Positions 52,564 through 61,279 of a stretch of DNA of 64,000 nucleotides are shown one piece after another. The translations under genes were made by a program, and so were the position numbers. The notes below the pieces were generated by a model. That model did no database searches. It worked only from the letters and a program-made list of their open reading frames with translations, and had not been told where the DNA came from. The DNA comes from an uncultured Prevotellaceae bacterium (GTDB taxonomy: Bacteria; Bacteroidota; Bacteroidia; Bacteroidales; Bacteroidaceae). The stretch is from assembly GCA_900316265.1 (NCBI GenBank), contig ONCH01000001.1:21871-85870 (forward strand), given 5' to 3'. Position 1 is the first letter of the stretch, and each line of letters starts with the position of its first letter.

Positions 52564-53592
52564 ATGCAAACACGCGTATTACTCATATACACCGGTGGAA
52601 CTATCGGTATGAACCGTAATCCACAGACGGGTGCGCTGGAGCCTTTCGACTTTGAGCACCTGCTACAAAATGTACCTGAACTGAAGCAGTTTGATACTGA
52701 GATAGCGACCTACCAGTTTTCACCTCCTATCGATTCCAGCGACATCTCGCCAAAGCTGTGGACAGAACTCAGTCACGTCATTGCCGATCACTATGACGAC
52801 TATGACGGCTTTGTCGTGTTGCACGGCACAGACACGATGGCTTATACGGCCTCTGCCCTCTCCTATATGTTGGAGAATCTGACAAAACCCGTCATCTTTA
52901 CGGGTTCACAGTTGCCTATAGGACAGTTACGCACTGACGGCAAGGAGAATCTCATCACCTCGATAGAGATTGCGGCTTCCAAGGATGCCAACGGTCATGC
53001 GATGGCGCCAGAGGTAGGAATCTACTTCAACGGTCACCTACTGCGAGGCAATCGTACCACGAAGCAGTCGGCAGAGGAGTTTAACGCCTTCGAGTCGTTC
53101 AACTATCCGCATCTGGTGGATGCGGGCGTCAATATTGTCTACCATCAGGACCGCTTGTTGCATCCCGACTGGCAGAAGCCGATGGTGCCACATTTCCGGT
53201 TAGACAACAATGTCATCATCTTCTCACTGTTCCCTGGCATTCGGGAAGACCTTATCCGCCACATTATCCATACGCCCAATCTCAGAGCTATCGTCATGCG
53301 AACCTTCGGCAGTGGCAATGCTCCACAAAGTCCATGGTTGCTTAACGCACTGAAGGAAGGCACCCGTAACGGCAAGGTCATTGTCAACATCAGTCAGTGT
53401 ATGCAAGGCTGTGTAGAGATGAGCCGCTACGATACAGGCTATCACTTGCAGGAGGCGGGGGTAGTCAGTGGTTACGACTCGACTGTGGAGAGCGCTGTCA
53501 CCAAGCTGATGTTCCTCCAGTCGCACTACGATGACCCAGAAAAAATACGGATGCTCATGAATCAGAGCATCCGTGGAGAAATATCACTATAG
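52564..53592 (+). CDS. ansA: type I (cytoplasmic) L-asparaginase
   Basis: The 342-residue product has no signal peptide. It starts with LLIYTGGTIGM, containing the first catalytic Thr, and has HGTDTMAYTASALSYML with the second catalytic Thr and its Asp, plus FTGSQLPIGQLRTDG, all typical of bacterial asparaginases of the EcAI type. It hydrolyses asparagine to aspartate and ammonia in the cytoplasm. The gene is monocistronic, divergent from uxaC and convergent with the S9 peptidase gene 26 bases away. Its start codon lies almost on top of the promoter. Confidence 0.93.
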   Translation: MQTRVLLIYTGGTIGMNRNPQTGALEPFDFEHLLQNVPELKQFDTEIATYQFSPPIDSSDISPKLWTELSHVIADHYDDYDGFVVLHGTDTMAYTASALSYMLENLTKPVIFTGSQLPIGQLRTDGKENLITSIEIAASKDANGHAMAPEVGIYFNGHLLRGNRTTKQSAEEFNAFESFNYPHLVDAGVNIVYHQDRLLHPDWQKPMVPHFRLDNNVIIFSLFPGIREDLIRHIIHTPNLRAIVMRTFGSGNAPQSPWLLNALKEGTRNGKVIVNISQCMQGCVEMSRYDTGYHLQEAGVVSGYDSTVESAVTKLMFLQSHYDDPEKIRMLMNQSIRGEISL

Positions 53593-53617
53593 CGGTCAGC
53601 GGTTTCCCCGCTGACAC

Positions 53618-55777
53618 TTACTTTAAGTTCTCTTTCAAGAAGTTCACACACTGTCGGAACAGGTGGTTACGAGTGTTACCACCATAGATACTGTGGTTGC
53701 GGTCGGCATACACCTGCTGGCGGAAATCCTTGTCAGCCTGTATCAGTGCCTCGCAGTATTCAGCGGTGTTGCGATAGTGCACATTGTCGTCAGCCAGACC
53801 GTGAACTATCATCAGTGCTCCCTGAAGACTGTTCACACGGGTAAGAGGATTATCATCATAGCCGGCAGGATTCTCCTGAGGAGTACGCATGAAGCGCTCT
53901 GTATAGATAGAGTCATAGTAACGCCAAGTGGTTGGCGGTGCAATGGCAATACCTGCACAGAAGACACCACGGCCTTCAGACATTGACATCAACGTATTGA
54001 AACCGCCGAAGCTCCAACCCCAGATGGCAATGCGTTTCTTATCAACATACGACTGCTGGCCCAACCACAAAGCGGCCTCTACCTGATCGACAGCTTCCAA
54101 CTGGCCAAGCTTCAGATAGGTACATTTCTCGAAATCAGCACCACGACCGCCCGTACCACGGTTATCGACACACACACAGATAAAGCCCTGCTGGCAGAGG
54201 TACTGTTCCAAAGCTGCCCCCTGGGAGCACATACCTATACCCCAAGCATCCTTGACCAATTGACTGCCAGGACCACCATACTGGTACATCACCACAGGAT
54301 ATTGCTTCTTTGCATTGAAGTCGGCTGGCTTTACCATCCAACCATTCAGCGTCACACCTTCCGAGGTGGTCAGGGTAAACAGCTCACGCTCGCCCAACTG
54401 ATAGTTCTTCAGCTGGTCACGCAGTGCCTTATTGTCAACAAGTGTTTCCACCTTCTTACCCTTGTTGGTATAGATGGTGCATATAGGAGGGGTATTGATG
54501 TCACTCCAAGTATTGATGAAATACTGGTAATTCTTGCTGAAGACAGCACTATTCCAACCTGCCTTCTTGGTCAAGCACTCACGCTTTCCATTCTCGTAGG
54601 CCACCCATACGCGCTGGTCAGTAGCACCGTTCTCGTGGGAAGCATAATACACGCTACCCGTCAGCTCGTCATAGCCATAGACGTCGCTGACCTCATAGTC
54701 GCCCTGCTCCACCTGACGAAGCAACTGGCCATTAAGGTTATAGAGGTAAAGGTGCATATTACCATCACGGTCGCTGGGTAACAAGATGTGGCGACCAGTA
54801 ATAACGGTATTGCTATAGGCTACGTCACGGATATACTTATCGACCTTGTCTTCTACAGCCAGCTTGCTGACGGTAGTCAACGGATTGGCCATATAGATGC
54901 GCAAGCAGTCCTGATGGCGGTTCAGCGTGAAGACGGCAACCTGTGAAGAGTCAGCAGTAGCCACTATGCGAGAGACATAGCCATCCTTTTCAATAGGTAC
55001 TTGCAACTGGCGGGTCTGACGACTAGGCACATCGTAACTCCACACAGAGACGGTAGAGTTCTGCTCGCCAGCAATGGGATATTTATAGAAATAGCCACCA
55101 TTCGTCTTAGGGATGAAACACTCTTTGACAGCACTCTCATCGTAGCGCACCCAGACTATCTGACGACTGTCGGCACTGAACACCATGGCACGACTCTGCG
55201 AGAACTCTTCCTCGTTGACCCAGTCGGGGATGCCGTTAATCACCTGATTCTTCTTGCCATCCTTGGTAACCTGCACCTCGGCATTGTCGTACAATAACTT
55301 GACAATGAAGATGTTGCCATCGCGTACAAAAGCGATCTGTACACCATCGGGAGAGAACAGCGGAGTCTGCTGAGGACCGTTGCTCGACAATGGCACAATG
55401 CGGTTGTTATGGATGGTATAAATGTAGTACTGGGCCGTAAATGAGTGACGGTAGATGCGCTGAGTCTTAGTCTGAATCAGGATACGCTTACCATCGGGAC
55501 TCATGATGTAGCCATCAATATCGTCGAGTTTGTCACCCTTGACAGTAGCTACATCAAACAGTGTTCCCACCTCCTTGCCGGTTTTGAACGAATACTGCAC
55601 AATACGGCGACCATCGTTGCTGAGCTGAGCGTACGTCTCACCATCGTTAAGCGGCTGTACGTCACTCACCGTCTCACCACGGAACAGGCCGCGGGTAATC
55701 TCTTTCAAGTCCAGTTTCTTAGCGTCCATAGACACCACTGCCAGCAGTGCCAACGCCATGAATAATAGTTTCTTCAT
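53618..55777 (-). CDS. dipeptidyl peptidase IV-like S9 serine peptidase
   Basis: The 719-residue product has a signal peptide (MKKLLFMALALLAVVSMDA), an N-terminal beta-propeller of the DPP IV type (about 40-460) and a C-terminal alpha/beta-hydrolase domain. The nucleophile elbow WGWSFGG lies near residue 590, the Asp in GLADDNVHYRN near 663 and the His in DRNHSIYGG near 694, so the catalytic triad is complete. These enzymes cut X-Pro or X-Ala dipeptides from peptides in the periplasm. The gene has its own promoter and is not clearly linked to its neighbours. Confidence 0.93.
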   Translation of the reverse strand: MKKLLFMALALLAVVSMDAKKLDLKEITRGLFRGETVSDVQPLNDGETYAQLSNDGRRIVQYSFKTGKEVGTLFDVATVKGDKLDDIDGYIMSPDGKRILIQTKTQRIYRHSFTAQYYIYTIHNNRIVPLSSNGPQQTPLFSPDGVQIAFVRDGNIFIVKLLYDNAEVQVTKDGKKNQVINGIPDWVNEEEFSQSRAMVFSADSRQIVWVRYDESAVKECFIPKTNGGYFYKYPIAGEQNSTVSVWSYDVPSRQTRQLQVPIEKDGYVSRIVATADSSQVAVFTLNRHQDCLRIYMANPLTTVSKLAVEDKVDKYIRDVAYSNTVITGRHILLPSDRDGNMHLYLYNLNGQLLRQVEQGDYEVSDVYGYDELTGSVYYASHENGATDQRVWVAYENGKRECLTKKAGWNSAVFSKNYQYFINTWSDINTPPICTIYTNKGKKVETLVDNKALRDQLKNYQLGERELFTLTTSEGVTLNGWMVKPADFNAKKQYPVVMYQYGGPGSQLVKDAWGIGMCSQGAALEQYLCQQGFICVCVDNRGTGGRGADFEKCTYLKLGQLEAVDQVEAALWLGQQSYVDKKRIAIWGWSFGGFNTLMSMSEGRGVFCAGIAIAPPTTWRYYDSIYTERFMRTPQENPAGYDDNPLTRVNSLQGALMIVHGLADDNVHYRNTAEYCEALIQADKDFRQQVYADRNHSIYGGNTRNHLFRQCVNFLKENLK

Positions 55778-55800
55778 ACCTTATTATTATAATAATAGCG

Positions 55801-55831
55801 CAAAGTTACGAAGAATTGGCTGAACTACAAA
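55801..55831 (-). promoter_or_regulatory. promoter of the S9 peptidase gene
   Basis: Minus-strand TAACTTTG (55801-55808) with TTTG (55828-55831) 19 bases upstream. Confidence 0.75.
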
Positions 55832-55868
55832 AAGAATATACATTTTTTATACTTTAACGCACAAAATA

Positions 55869-55896
55869 GTGGGCGCCACCTATCAGCAGCGCCCAC
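55869..55896 (-). terminator. hairpin after the lipoprotein array
   Basis: GTGGGCGC (55869-55876) and GCGCCCAC (55889-55896) form an 8-bp GC-rich stem, 48 bases past the last lipoprotein stop. The T tract after it is poor, so termination is likely but not certain. Confidence 0.55.
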
Positions 55897-55943
55897 ACCT
55901 TATTTATTAATATAGAAATCCTTGATGAAAAAGGATTACTCTT

Positions 55944-57830
55944 TTACTTCGCCTTGGCACTAAATTCTACATCAGCTGTTACATCTGAATAGTCATCAAT
56001 ACCACTCATTTGATCCGAGAAGGAACCCTTAACGCCTTTCATCTTAATAGTATAGATACCATTGCTCAATGTAATGGTTGCCTTAGCACTTGGAATATTC
56101 AACTGGAAATGTGGACCTGCCTCCAACATATAATTGAATGAGGCATTGTCATACTCGGTCTTGTTAGCAGAATAGCCAGAGACAGAGAAATAGAACTGTT
56201 CTCTACCACTCTGCATGTGTTGCTCATACCACATCCATTGCTCCTCTTCGCTCAGGCCTTCAGGCATCGGTTCATTATCCTCTGCAAGAGTTTTCTCGCC
56301 AATGATTGACAACATACCATTATCAAGCGTTGCAGTCCACAGGCCACCATCTGCAGCTTCAGGAAGATTATATGAGAAATTCAGACCAATAGCAGAATTA
56401 ACAACCCTAAACATACCAGTACCAGCTCCACTTGTGTTCTCTACCTCCAGATTAATGCACTGGTCTTCTGTGCCAATGGTAATATTCTTTTTGACCATCG
56501 AACCATCAGCGAAGCGAGCAAAGAGCACAGCAGCACCTGTATAATTAACTGGTGCGAAGATTGAATAGTAGCCCTTAGTATCGCTCATAACTTCTCCTGT
56601 AACATTCCAGCCATAAGAAATATACAAGGCGCAAATGTTAGAACCAGCAGTATTAGTCACAGTACCATAAATACGGGGAGCACTGGCCGGTAGGGTTATC
56701 GTCAATTCCTTCGTTTTGTCACCCTCAACTTTTATTTCCTGCTTATACTCTTCACCACCCATATCAGCATAGTTTCCATAAGCTTCCGAAGGAATGCGAA
56801 CATACAATTTAGTATTGCTGGGAATGTCACACTTCATGAAACCCTTGCTGTCAGTGTAGAACATACGCTGACCATCAATGTCGATAGGCACATTAGACAA
56901 TAGGTTACCATTCTTATCCTTAACGGTAACTTTCAGATGAGCAGTCAATTCAGGAGAGTCTAGGTTGTGCCAAGAGAAGTGAGAAACCTCTCCAACATAG
57001 TTGGTACCATTGAATGTGGCAACACCTTCTTCTTCCCACAGACCAGTTGTCTCATTGAAACTCCAAAGTGGAATAGTGGCAGGAGCTGCCTCGTTCTTAA
57101 ACTTATCAGGAACAGGGAAGGTAAGTGTTGCTTTTTTACCAGGAGCCATCTCCAACTTCTGGCCTTGATCACCCTTAAGGTCTACAGAAACCATACCCCA
57201 ACTGATTAGCTGAGCAGCAGACTGGTCTATTCGAATAGCAGAAAGGTCACCAGGCATTTCACTGGCAAAACTGTCGTTGTCTGGATCTAGATAAACAGCT
57301 TCGGCAGTGACGCTACCAGTATATTCAGTACCATTAGCCGTAAAGCCACCCTCAAAGTCGACCTTTACTTGACCATAGTAGTCACCAACTATAATGGATG
57401 ACGCAGAGGTTGCATTGACATTCTGAGTCTGTGCCTTCTTCATGCTAGCATCAAGACGCACGGGAGTACCTGCTTCATAGGCAATTGAACGAACGACACT
57501 TGCATAACCATCCTTTGAAAACTTAACAACAGCATGGTTATTCTGCACATTAACTTTATCAAACTTATAAAAACCATTAAGGTCGGTAGTTGTAGTCTGA
57601 TCACCAGAGGTCACCGTAACACCAACTAATGGGCCGTTATTCCATGTATTAGAATTATGAACCACACCAGACACCGCAGCAAACTGCATATTATTAGGAT
57701 CAAAAGGCCCAGATGGAACGCTAGGACCTTCAGGGCCACTACTAGGGCTGTCATCACTACTGCTACATGCACTCAGCGTAAACGCTGCTACGAAAAGGCT
57801 AAGGAAAAGCCAAAGATTCAGTTTCTTCAT
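55944..57830 (-). CDS. lipoprotein with carboxypeptidase-regulatory-like domains (array member 5)
   Basis: The 628-residue product begins with the signal shared by the whole array (MKKLNLWLFLSLFVAAFTLS before Cys22). Residues about 50-115 form a carboxypeptidase-regulatory-like fold (GVVHNSNTWNNGPLVGVTVT, then DLNGFYKFDKV). Similar sandwich domains recur (VKDKNGNLLSNVPIDIDGQR; IYGTVTNTAGSN), and a central part has SFNETTGLWEEEGVATFNG. These suggest a surface lipoprotein built from beta-sandwich modules. It is the last and largest gene of five consecutive lipoproteins. The function is unknown. Confidence 0.82.
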   Translation of the reverse strand: MKKLNLWLFLSLFVAAFTLSACSSSDDSPSSGPEGPSVPSGPFDPNNMQFAAVSGVVHNSNTWNNGPLVGVTVTSGDQTTTTDLNGFYKFDKVNVQNNHAVVKFSKDGYASVVRSIAYEAGTPVRLDASMKKAQTQNVNATSASSIIVGDYYGQVKVDFEGGFTANGTEYTGSVTAEAVYLDPDNDSFASEMPGDLSAIRIDQSAAQLISWGMVSVDLKGDQGQKLEMAPGKKATLTFPVPDKFKNEAAPATIPLWSFNETTGLWEEEGVATFNGTNYVGEVSHFSWHNLDSPELTAHLKVTVKDKNGNLLSNVPIDIDGQRMFYTDSKGFMKCDIPSNTKLYVRIPSEAYGNYADMGGEEYKQEIKVEGDKTKELTITLPASAPRIYGTVTNTAGSNICALYISYGWNVTGEVMSDTKGYYSIFAPVNYTGAAVLFARFADGSMVKKNITIGTEDQCINLEVENTSGAGTGMFRVVNSAIGLNFSYNLPEAADGGLWTATLDNGMLSIIGEKTLAEDNEPMPEGLSEEEQWMWYEQHMQSGREQFYFSVSGYSANKTEYDNASFNYMLEAGPHFQLNIPSAKATITLSNGIYTIKMKGVKGSFSDQMSGIDDYSDVTADVEFSAKAK

Positions 57831-57867
57831 AATCGTTTATTGTTTTGGTTAAGTTATAATATCGTCT

Positions 57868-58422
57868 TTACTTTCCCTGCCAGTCAAAAGTAGCAGTCAG
57901 CAGACCATGATTGTGAAATACCAGATTCCTATTAGGATTGCCAAACACCATCTTCGTACCAGAAATAGAATAAGGTAAAGCTACAGCAGAGGGGTTAATG
58001 TCGCTCTGCCAGTCAAAAGACCACTCCTTGGTTTGCGGGTCGTACACATCCCAGATAAAGTACAATGCGCTTTCATCCTCTTTATAGGAACCATTCTGAT
58101 AATATTCTGCCTTTTTATAATTAAGCGTTATTGTTCCATTGGACGTCGTATAAGAACCCGAGAAGCGGAATAATGCTTTTTCTTCCCCCCCAGACCAGTC
58201 TGCAAGAACAGTAAAAGTCTTATCTGACTTAAACTCATAAGTAATATCGTGATTATAACGTGAGCACAAGCCATCACCCCACGATTTGACATAAGCATGC
58301 CACTTACCCTCAATAGAAGTTGGTCCGCTTGGAGTATTATCGTCATCGTCACTACCACATGCACTCAGTGCAAAGGCTGCCACAAATAAGCTTGCAAGAA
58401 GCCAAAGATTCAATTTCTTCAT
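57868..58422 (-). CDS. small lipoprotein with lipocalin-like body (array member 4)
   Basis: The 184-residue product has the array signal peptide (Cys22), then an acidic linker (GSDDDD) and a body starting IEGKWHAYVKSWGD. This W-containing start with alternating beta strands (YEFKSDKTFTVLADWSGG; YTTSNGTITLNYKK) resembles the lipocalin-like domains common in Bacteroidetes lipoproteins. It is closest in pattern to array member 2 at 58912 (shared WxAxxK and RYxHxxTYxF). Possibly surface-exposed; function unknown. Confidence 0.8.
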   Translation of the reverse strand: MKKLNLWLLASLFVAAFALSACGSDDDDNTPSGPTSIEGKWHAYVKSWGDGLCSRYNHDITYEFKSDKTFTVLADWSGGEEKALFRFSGSYTTSNGTITLNYKKAEYYQNGSYKEDESALYFIWDVYDPQTKEWSFDWQSDINPSAVALPYSISGTKMVFGNPNRNLVFHNHGLLTATFDWQGK

Positions 58423-58447
58423 ATTAGCTATATTTTAAGATTAATAT

Positions 58448-58894
58448 TCACTTCTTTACAAATTCGGTATTGTTGAACTCCTTACCATTGGTGTCGTCAC
58501 CAGAGATATACAACTTATTATTCTCTAACCTATAGGTATAGACATACTGATCAACCTGCTCGAAAGTATCTTTATCATCGGTAAGTCTTTGGAACTTGGT
58601 AAAAGTTACATTTATCGTCTGTCCACTAACCTGATAAGTTCCAGTTAGTATATATCCATTATGCAAGCCACCACCGGCAGAATACATTCTGTATTCATAG
58701 CTTATGTTATTATTTGCTCCAAGGACGAAGGCATAAGAGATATTCGTATCTGCTCCAAATGAATGCTGCGCTTCCCATCTTCCAAACAATGGATTAGTCT
58801 CTGGTGGCGTATCATCGTCGTTATCACCACATGCGGTCAGCGTAAACGCCGCTACGAAAAGGCTTGCAAGTAGCCAAAGATTTAGTTTTTTCAT
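58448..58894 (-). CDS. small lipoprotein (array member 3)
   Basis: The 148-residue product has the array signal (Cys22), an acidic linker (GDNDDD) and a short beta-rich body: LFGRWEAQHSFGAD, SYEYRMYSAGGGL, TGTYQVSGQTINVTFTKFQ. The GRWE start again suggests a lipocalin-like fold. It lies 25 bases upstream of the next lipoprotein gene and 17 bases after the previous one, with no promoter visible in between, so it is co-transcribed. No known role. Confidence 0.8.
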   Translation of the reverse strand: MKKLNLWLLASLFVAAFTLTACGDNDDDTPPETNPLFGRWEAQHSFGADTNISYAFVLGANNNISYEYRMYSAGGGLHNGYILTGTYQVSGQTINVTFTKFQRLTDDKDTFEQVDQYVYTYRLENNKLYISGDDTNGKEFNNTEFVKK

Positions 58895-58911
58895 AAATAT
58901 TAATTTGGGGG

Positions 58912-59922
58912 TTATTGTTTCTTCAGTACAAATACGTCCATATTAACCTTGATCGACAATTCTGAATCAGTAAAGCCAACAACTGGCCACTTAGAAATAT
59001 AGAAATCAGTACCATCCTGCAGGTCTCGCTCTATACCTTCTTGAATCAAAATTTCAGGAGTCTCGTACCACTCGTCACACTCCATTGTCTCAGGATTATA
59101 ATTATAGAAAGTGTGCTTCATGGGATCCATGCTTGTTATAACATACGATGCATACTGATTAGTAGGAGTTAGTACCAGTACACCGTCATCATACTTCCAA
59201 GTACCCTTTTCCTTGTTACCCACTGTCTTCAGACCTGGTTCGTCATAGATTGTACCTACCGTCTGATGAGTATGCCAAGAGGTGTAGTTCTTACCGTCAA
59301 ACTGGATGCGCCATCTCTGCAGATAGCCCTGAGCAAAGTCTTGCTCCAAGCTGCCATCCCAGATGCCCTTCAGCTTTGCTTCTGTAACTTCTGGGGTCTT
59401 GTCATCATCGATGTCACCAGACGACTTCGTCAAAGTACCGACAAGGATGTGATGATAGCCAAAACGCACCATATTCGGATCGTCAGAGCCAATAGTCAAA
59501 GTATTACCTGACAGTGAATAATTCAGAATCAGGCCCTTGCCCATATCACCTCTATCCTTAGACTTGTCCCACATAATAAGCAAATAGGTTACATCACTAA
59601 ATTGTAACTTTCCATTGTTAGCGACGTACTTGCCAGAAAACACGACCGTCTCTTCACCATGGAACTGTTCACTGGATTGACCTTCGCCATAAATGGTTCT
59701 GATCTTAAACGTGCCATCCTGATTGAACACATAAGTCAGCTTATGGCTATAGCGCAAAGCCATATCATCAGGATTACTCGCCTTTATAAAAGCATCCCAC
59801 GTACCGACAACAGATGTAGGTGTCGGTGCTGGAGAGCCACTATCATCATCGTCACCACATGCACACAGCGTAAATGCTGCTACGAAAAGGCTTGCAAGAA
59901 GCCAAAGATTCAGTTTTTTCAT
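58912..59922 (-). CDS. lipoprotein with two lipocalin-like domains (array member 2)
   Basis: The 336-residue product has the array signal (Cys22) and an acidic linker (GDDDD), followed by two domains of about 140 residues. The first begins VVGTWDAFIKASNPDDMALR and has TYVFNQDGTFKIRT; the second begins LKGIWDGSLEQDFAQGYLQR and ends KVNMDVFVLKK. Each has the G-x-W start of lipocalin-like folds, so the protein looks like an internal duplication. It lies 11 bases after array member 1. Surface location is probable; ligand unknown. Confidence 0.8.
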   Translation of the reverse strand: MKKLNLWLLASLFVAAFTLCACGDDDDSGSPAPTPTSVVGTWDAFIKASNPDDMALRYSHKLTYVFNQDGTFKIRTIYGEGQSSEQFHGEETVVFSGKYVANNGKLQFSDVTYLLIMWDKSKDRGDMGKGLILNYSLSGNTLTIGSDDPNMVRFGYHHILVGTLTKSSGDIDDDKTPEVTEAKLKGIWDGSLEQDFAQGYLQRWRIQFDGKNYTSWHTHQTVGTIYDEPGLKTVGNKEKGTWKYDDGVLVLTPTNQYASYVITSMDPMKHTFYNYNPETMECDEWYETPEILIQEGIERDLQDGTDFYISKWPVVGFTDSELSIKVNMDVFVLKKQ

Positions 59923-59933
59923 AATTGTTTATT

Positions 59934-61103
59934 TTAATTTCCATAGATATTTATCTCTGTCGCACTATTCCATCTATTCAGCAAATCGCCTTTAATGCGA
60001 GTCATTTTCATCACAGCTTGTTTCATATACAACGTCAATTCATCACCTTCAATAACGTATGAACCAGCGTTCCAAACTTCTTCACCTGCATACAAAATGA
60101 AATCATTGCCATTCACCGTTAATGTGAAAGAATGACGGGTCCACTTTTCCCATGTACCCTCTTCGGTGTTCTTTGTCAGATTGCCCCAATTTGCATACTC
60201 ATTGTCAAAAACCCACGTCACATAGAAATGATTATCAGGATTTGACGAACCGTTTTCGTACCACTTGGTTCCTATTAGCGACTCAGAAGGGACATCAGTT
60301 GGCGTACGGTCCTTCTTATAATAAACGACAGGGAGATTGGCCATCACACTATATGCCTCAGTACCAGCAGAGATGAAGATGGTTTTCATTCCGTCGTCCA
60401 TCGTCCAATTGTCCTTATCCAAGACATACCATGTTCCATCCAACGTAGCAGGATCAAGATTACCATAGCCACTGCCATTACCTGTATGTGGCTGACGAGA
60501 AGTATAGCCGTTAGTTATGTGAAGCGTCATGACACCCTTCTCATAGGTAAAGGTTCCCGTGTACTTCTGTCCCCATGGGCCGATAATCATCGTAAACTTG
60601 TTGCCATTAATCATCATTCCGGCGCGATTTACATTCTCATCGCCTTTCATATACCAGTACCAGTTCCCCTGAATGTCTTCAACAGGAGTCGTAGGAGCTA
60701 CGCCATCCTTATAAAGCACTTCCGCAGCTTCAGAAATCGAATAGCCCTCACCATCTTCAGGCTTAAACTTGATGACAAGTACCTGTTTCTGGTAAAGCGT
60801 CGCCACCTTACCTGATTCTGTTTTTTGCTTACCGTCTTCAGAATATGTACAAGTAATCACTCCATCTGTAATAGTGAACGTTCCCTCTTTTTGTAAGCCT
60901 TCGGCATCCTTTACAGAGAACTTATCACCTGAGAACACATAGGTTATACCTGTAAACGGACTCTTCCAAGTACCCTCTATGCTAGTCACGTCACCCTCTG
61001 GTGTTGGAGGTGGTGTAACAGAGTCATCATCGTCACCACATGCGGTCAGCGTAAATGCTGCTACGAAAAGGCTTGCAAGAAGCCATAGATTCAGTTTTTT
61101 CAT
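59934..61103 (-). CDS. lipoprotein with repeated lipocalin-like domains (array member 1)
   Basis: The 389-residue product has the array signal (Cys22), an acidic linker and several G-x-W beta modules: SIEGTWKSPFTGITYVFSGD, VTTPVEDIQGNWYWYMKGDE-like, and LIGTKWYENGSSNPDNHFYV. It is the first gene of the array and the nearest to the divergent membrane AraC-type regulator at 61280, which could control the array. A TAnnTTTG word (minus-strand TAATTTTG at 61138-61145) lies 35 bases upstream. The function is unknown. Confidence 0.8.
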   Translation of the reverse strand: MKKLNLWLLASLFVAAFTLTACGDDDDSVTPPPTPEGDVTSIEGTWKSPFTGITYVFSGDKFSVKDAEGLQKEGTFTITDGVITCTYSEDGKQKTESGKVATLYQKQVLVIKFKPEDGEGYSISEAAEVLYKDGVAPTTPVEDIQGNWYWYMKGDENVNRAGMMINGNKFTMIIGPWGQKYTGTFTYEKGVMTLHITNGYTSRQPHTGNGSGYGNLDPATLDGTWYVLDKDNWTMDDGMKTIFISAGTEAYSVMANLPVVYYKKDRTPTDVPSESLIGTKWYENGSSNPDNHFYVTWVFDNEYANWGNLTKNTEEGTWEKWTRHSFTLTVNGNDFILYAGEEVWNAGSYVIEGDELTLYMKQAVMKMTRIKGDLLNRWNSATEINIYGN

Positions 61104-61134
61104 TGCGTAATTGGTTAGTTGTTAATTATTGATA

Positions 61135-61225
61135 ATGCAAAATTATATAAAATTTACACTAATAGCATGATATTATTGCAAAAGATAGTCGCAAAATTGC
61201 AAAATAACACTCTCATAATTGCAAA
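61135..61225. promoter_or_regulatory. cluster of TTGCAAAA-type boxes between lipoprotein array and regulator
   Basis: The words TGCAAAATT, TTGCAAAAG, CGCAAAATTGCAAAATA and TTGCAAATA occur within 90 bases of the shared upstream region. They could be binding sites for the regulator at 61280, though chance is possible in such AT-rich DNA. Confidence 0.35.
61138..61145 (-). promoter_or_regulatory. -7 promoter element of the lipoprotein array
   Basis: Minus-strand TAATTTTG, 35 bases before the ATG of the first lipoprotein gene. No clear -33 box. Confidence 0.45.
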
Positions 61226-61240
61226 TAGCAGAAAAAATGC

Positions 61241-61271
61241 TTGGATATTAGGAGGTTATTGCGTATCTTTG
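61241..61271 (+). promoter_or_regulatory. promoter of the AraC-type regulator gene
   Basis: TTGG (61241) and TATCTTTG (61264-61271) are about 20 bases apart; eight bases later comes the ATG at 61280, again an almost leaderless arrangement. Confidence 0.7.
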
Positions 61272-61279
61272 CAGATAAT

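Larger units (their letters stand above)
57756..61103 (-). repeat. five near-identical 75-base gene starts (signal-peptide repeat)
   Basis: The first 75 or so bases of the genes starting at 57830, 58422, 58894, 59922 and 61103 are nearly the same (the last two differ at about five of 80 positions), coding MKKLNLWL(L/F)(A/L)SLFVAAF and a lipobox. The following bodies differ widely. Copies: 57756-57830, 58348-58422, 58820-58894, 59848-59922, 61029-61103. Confidence 0.88.
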
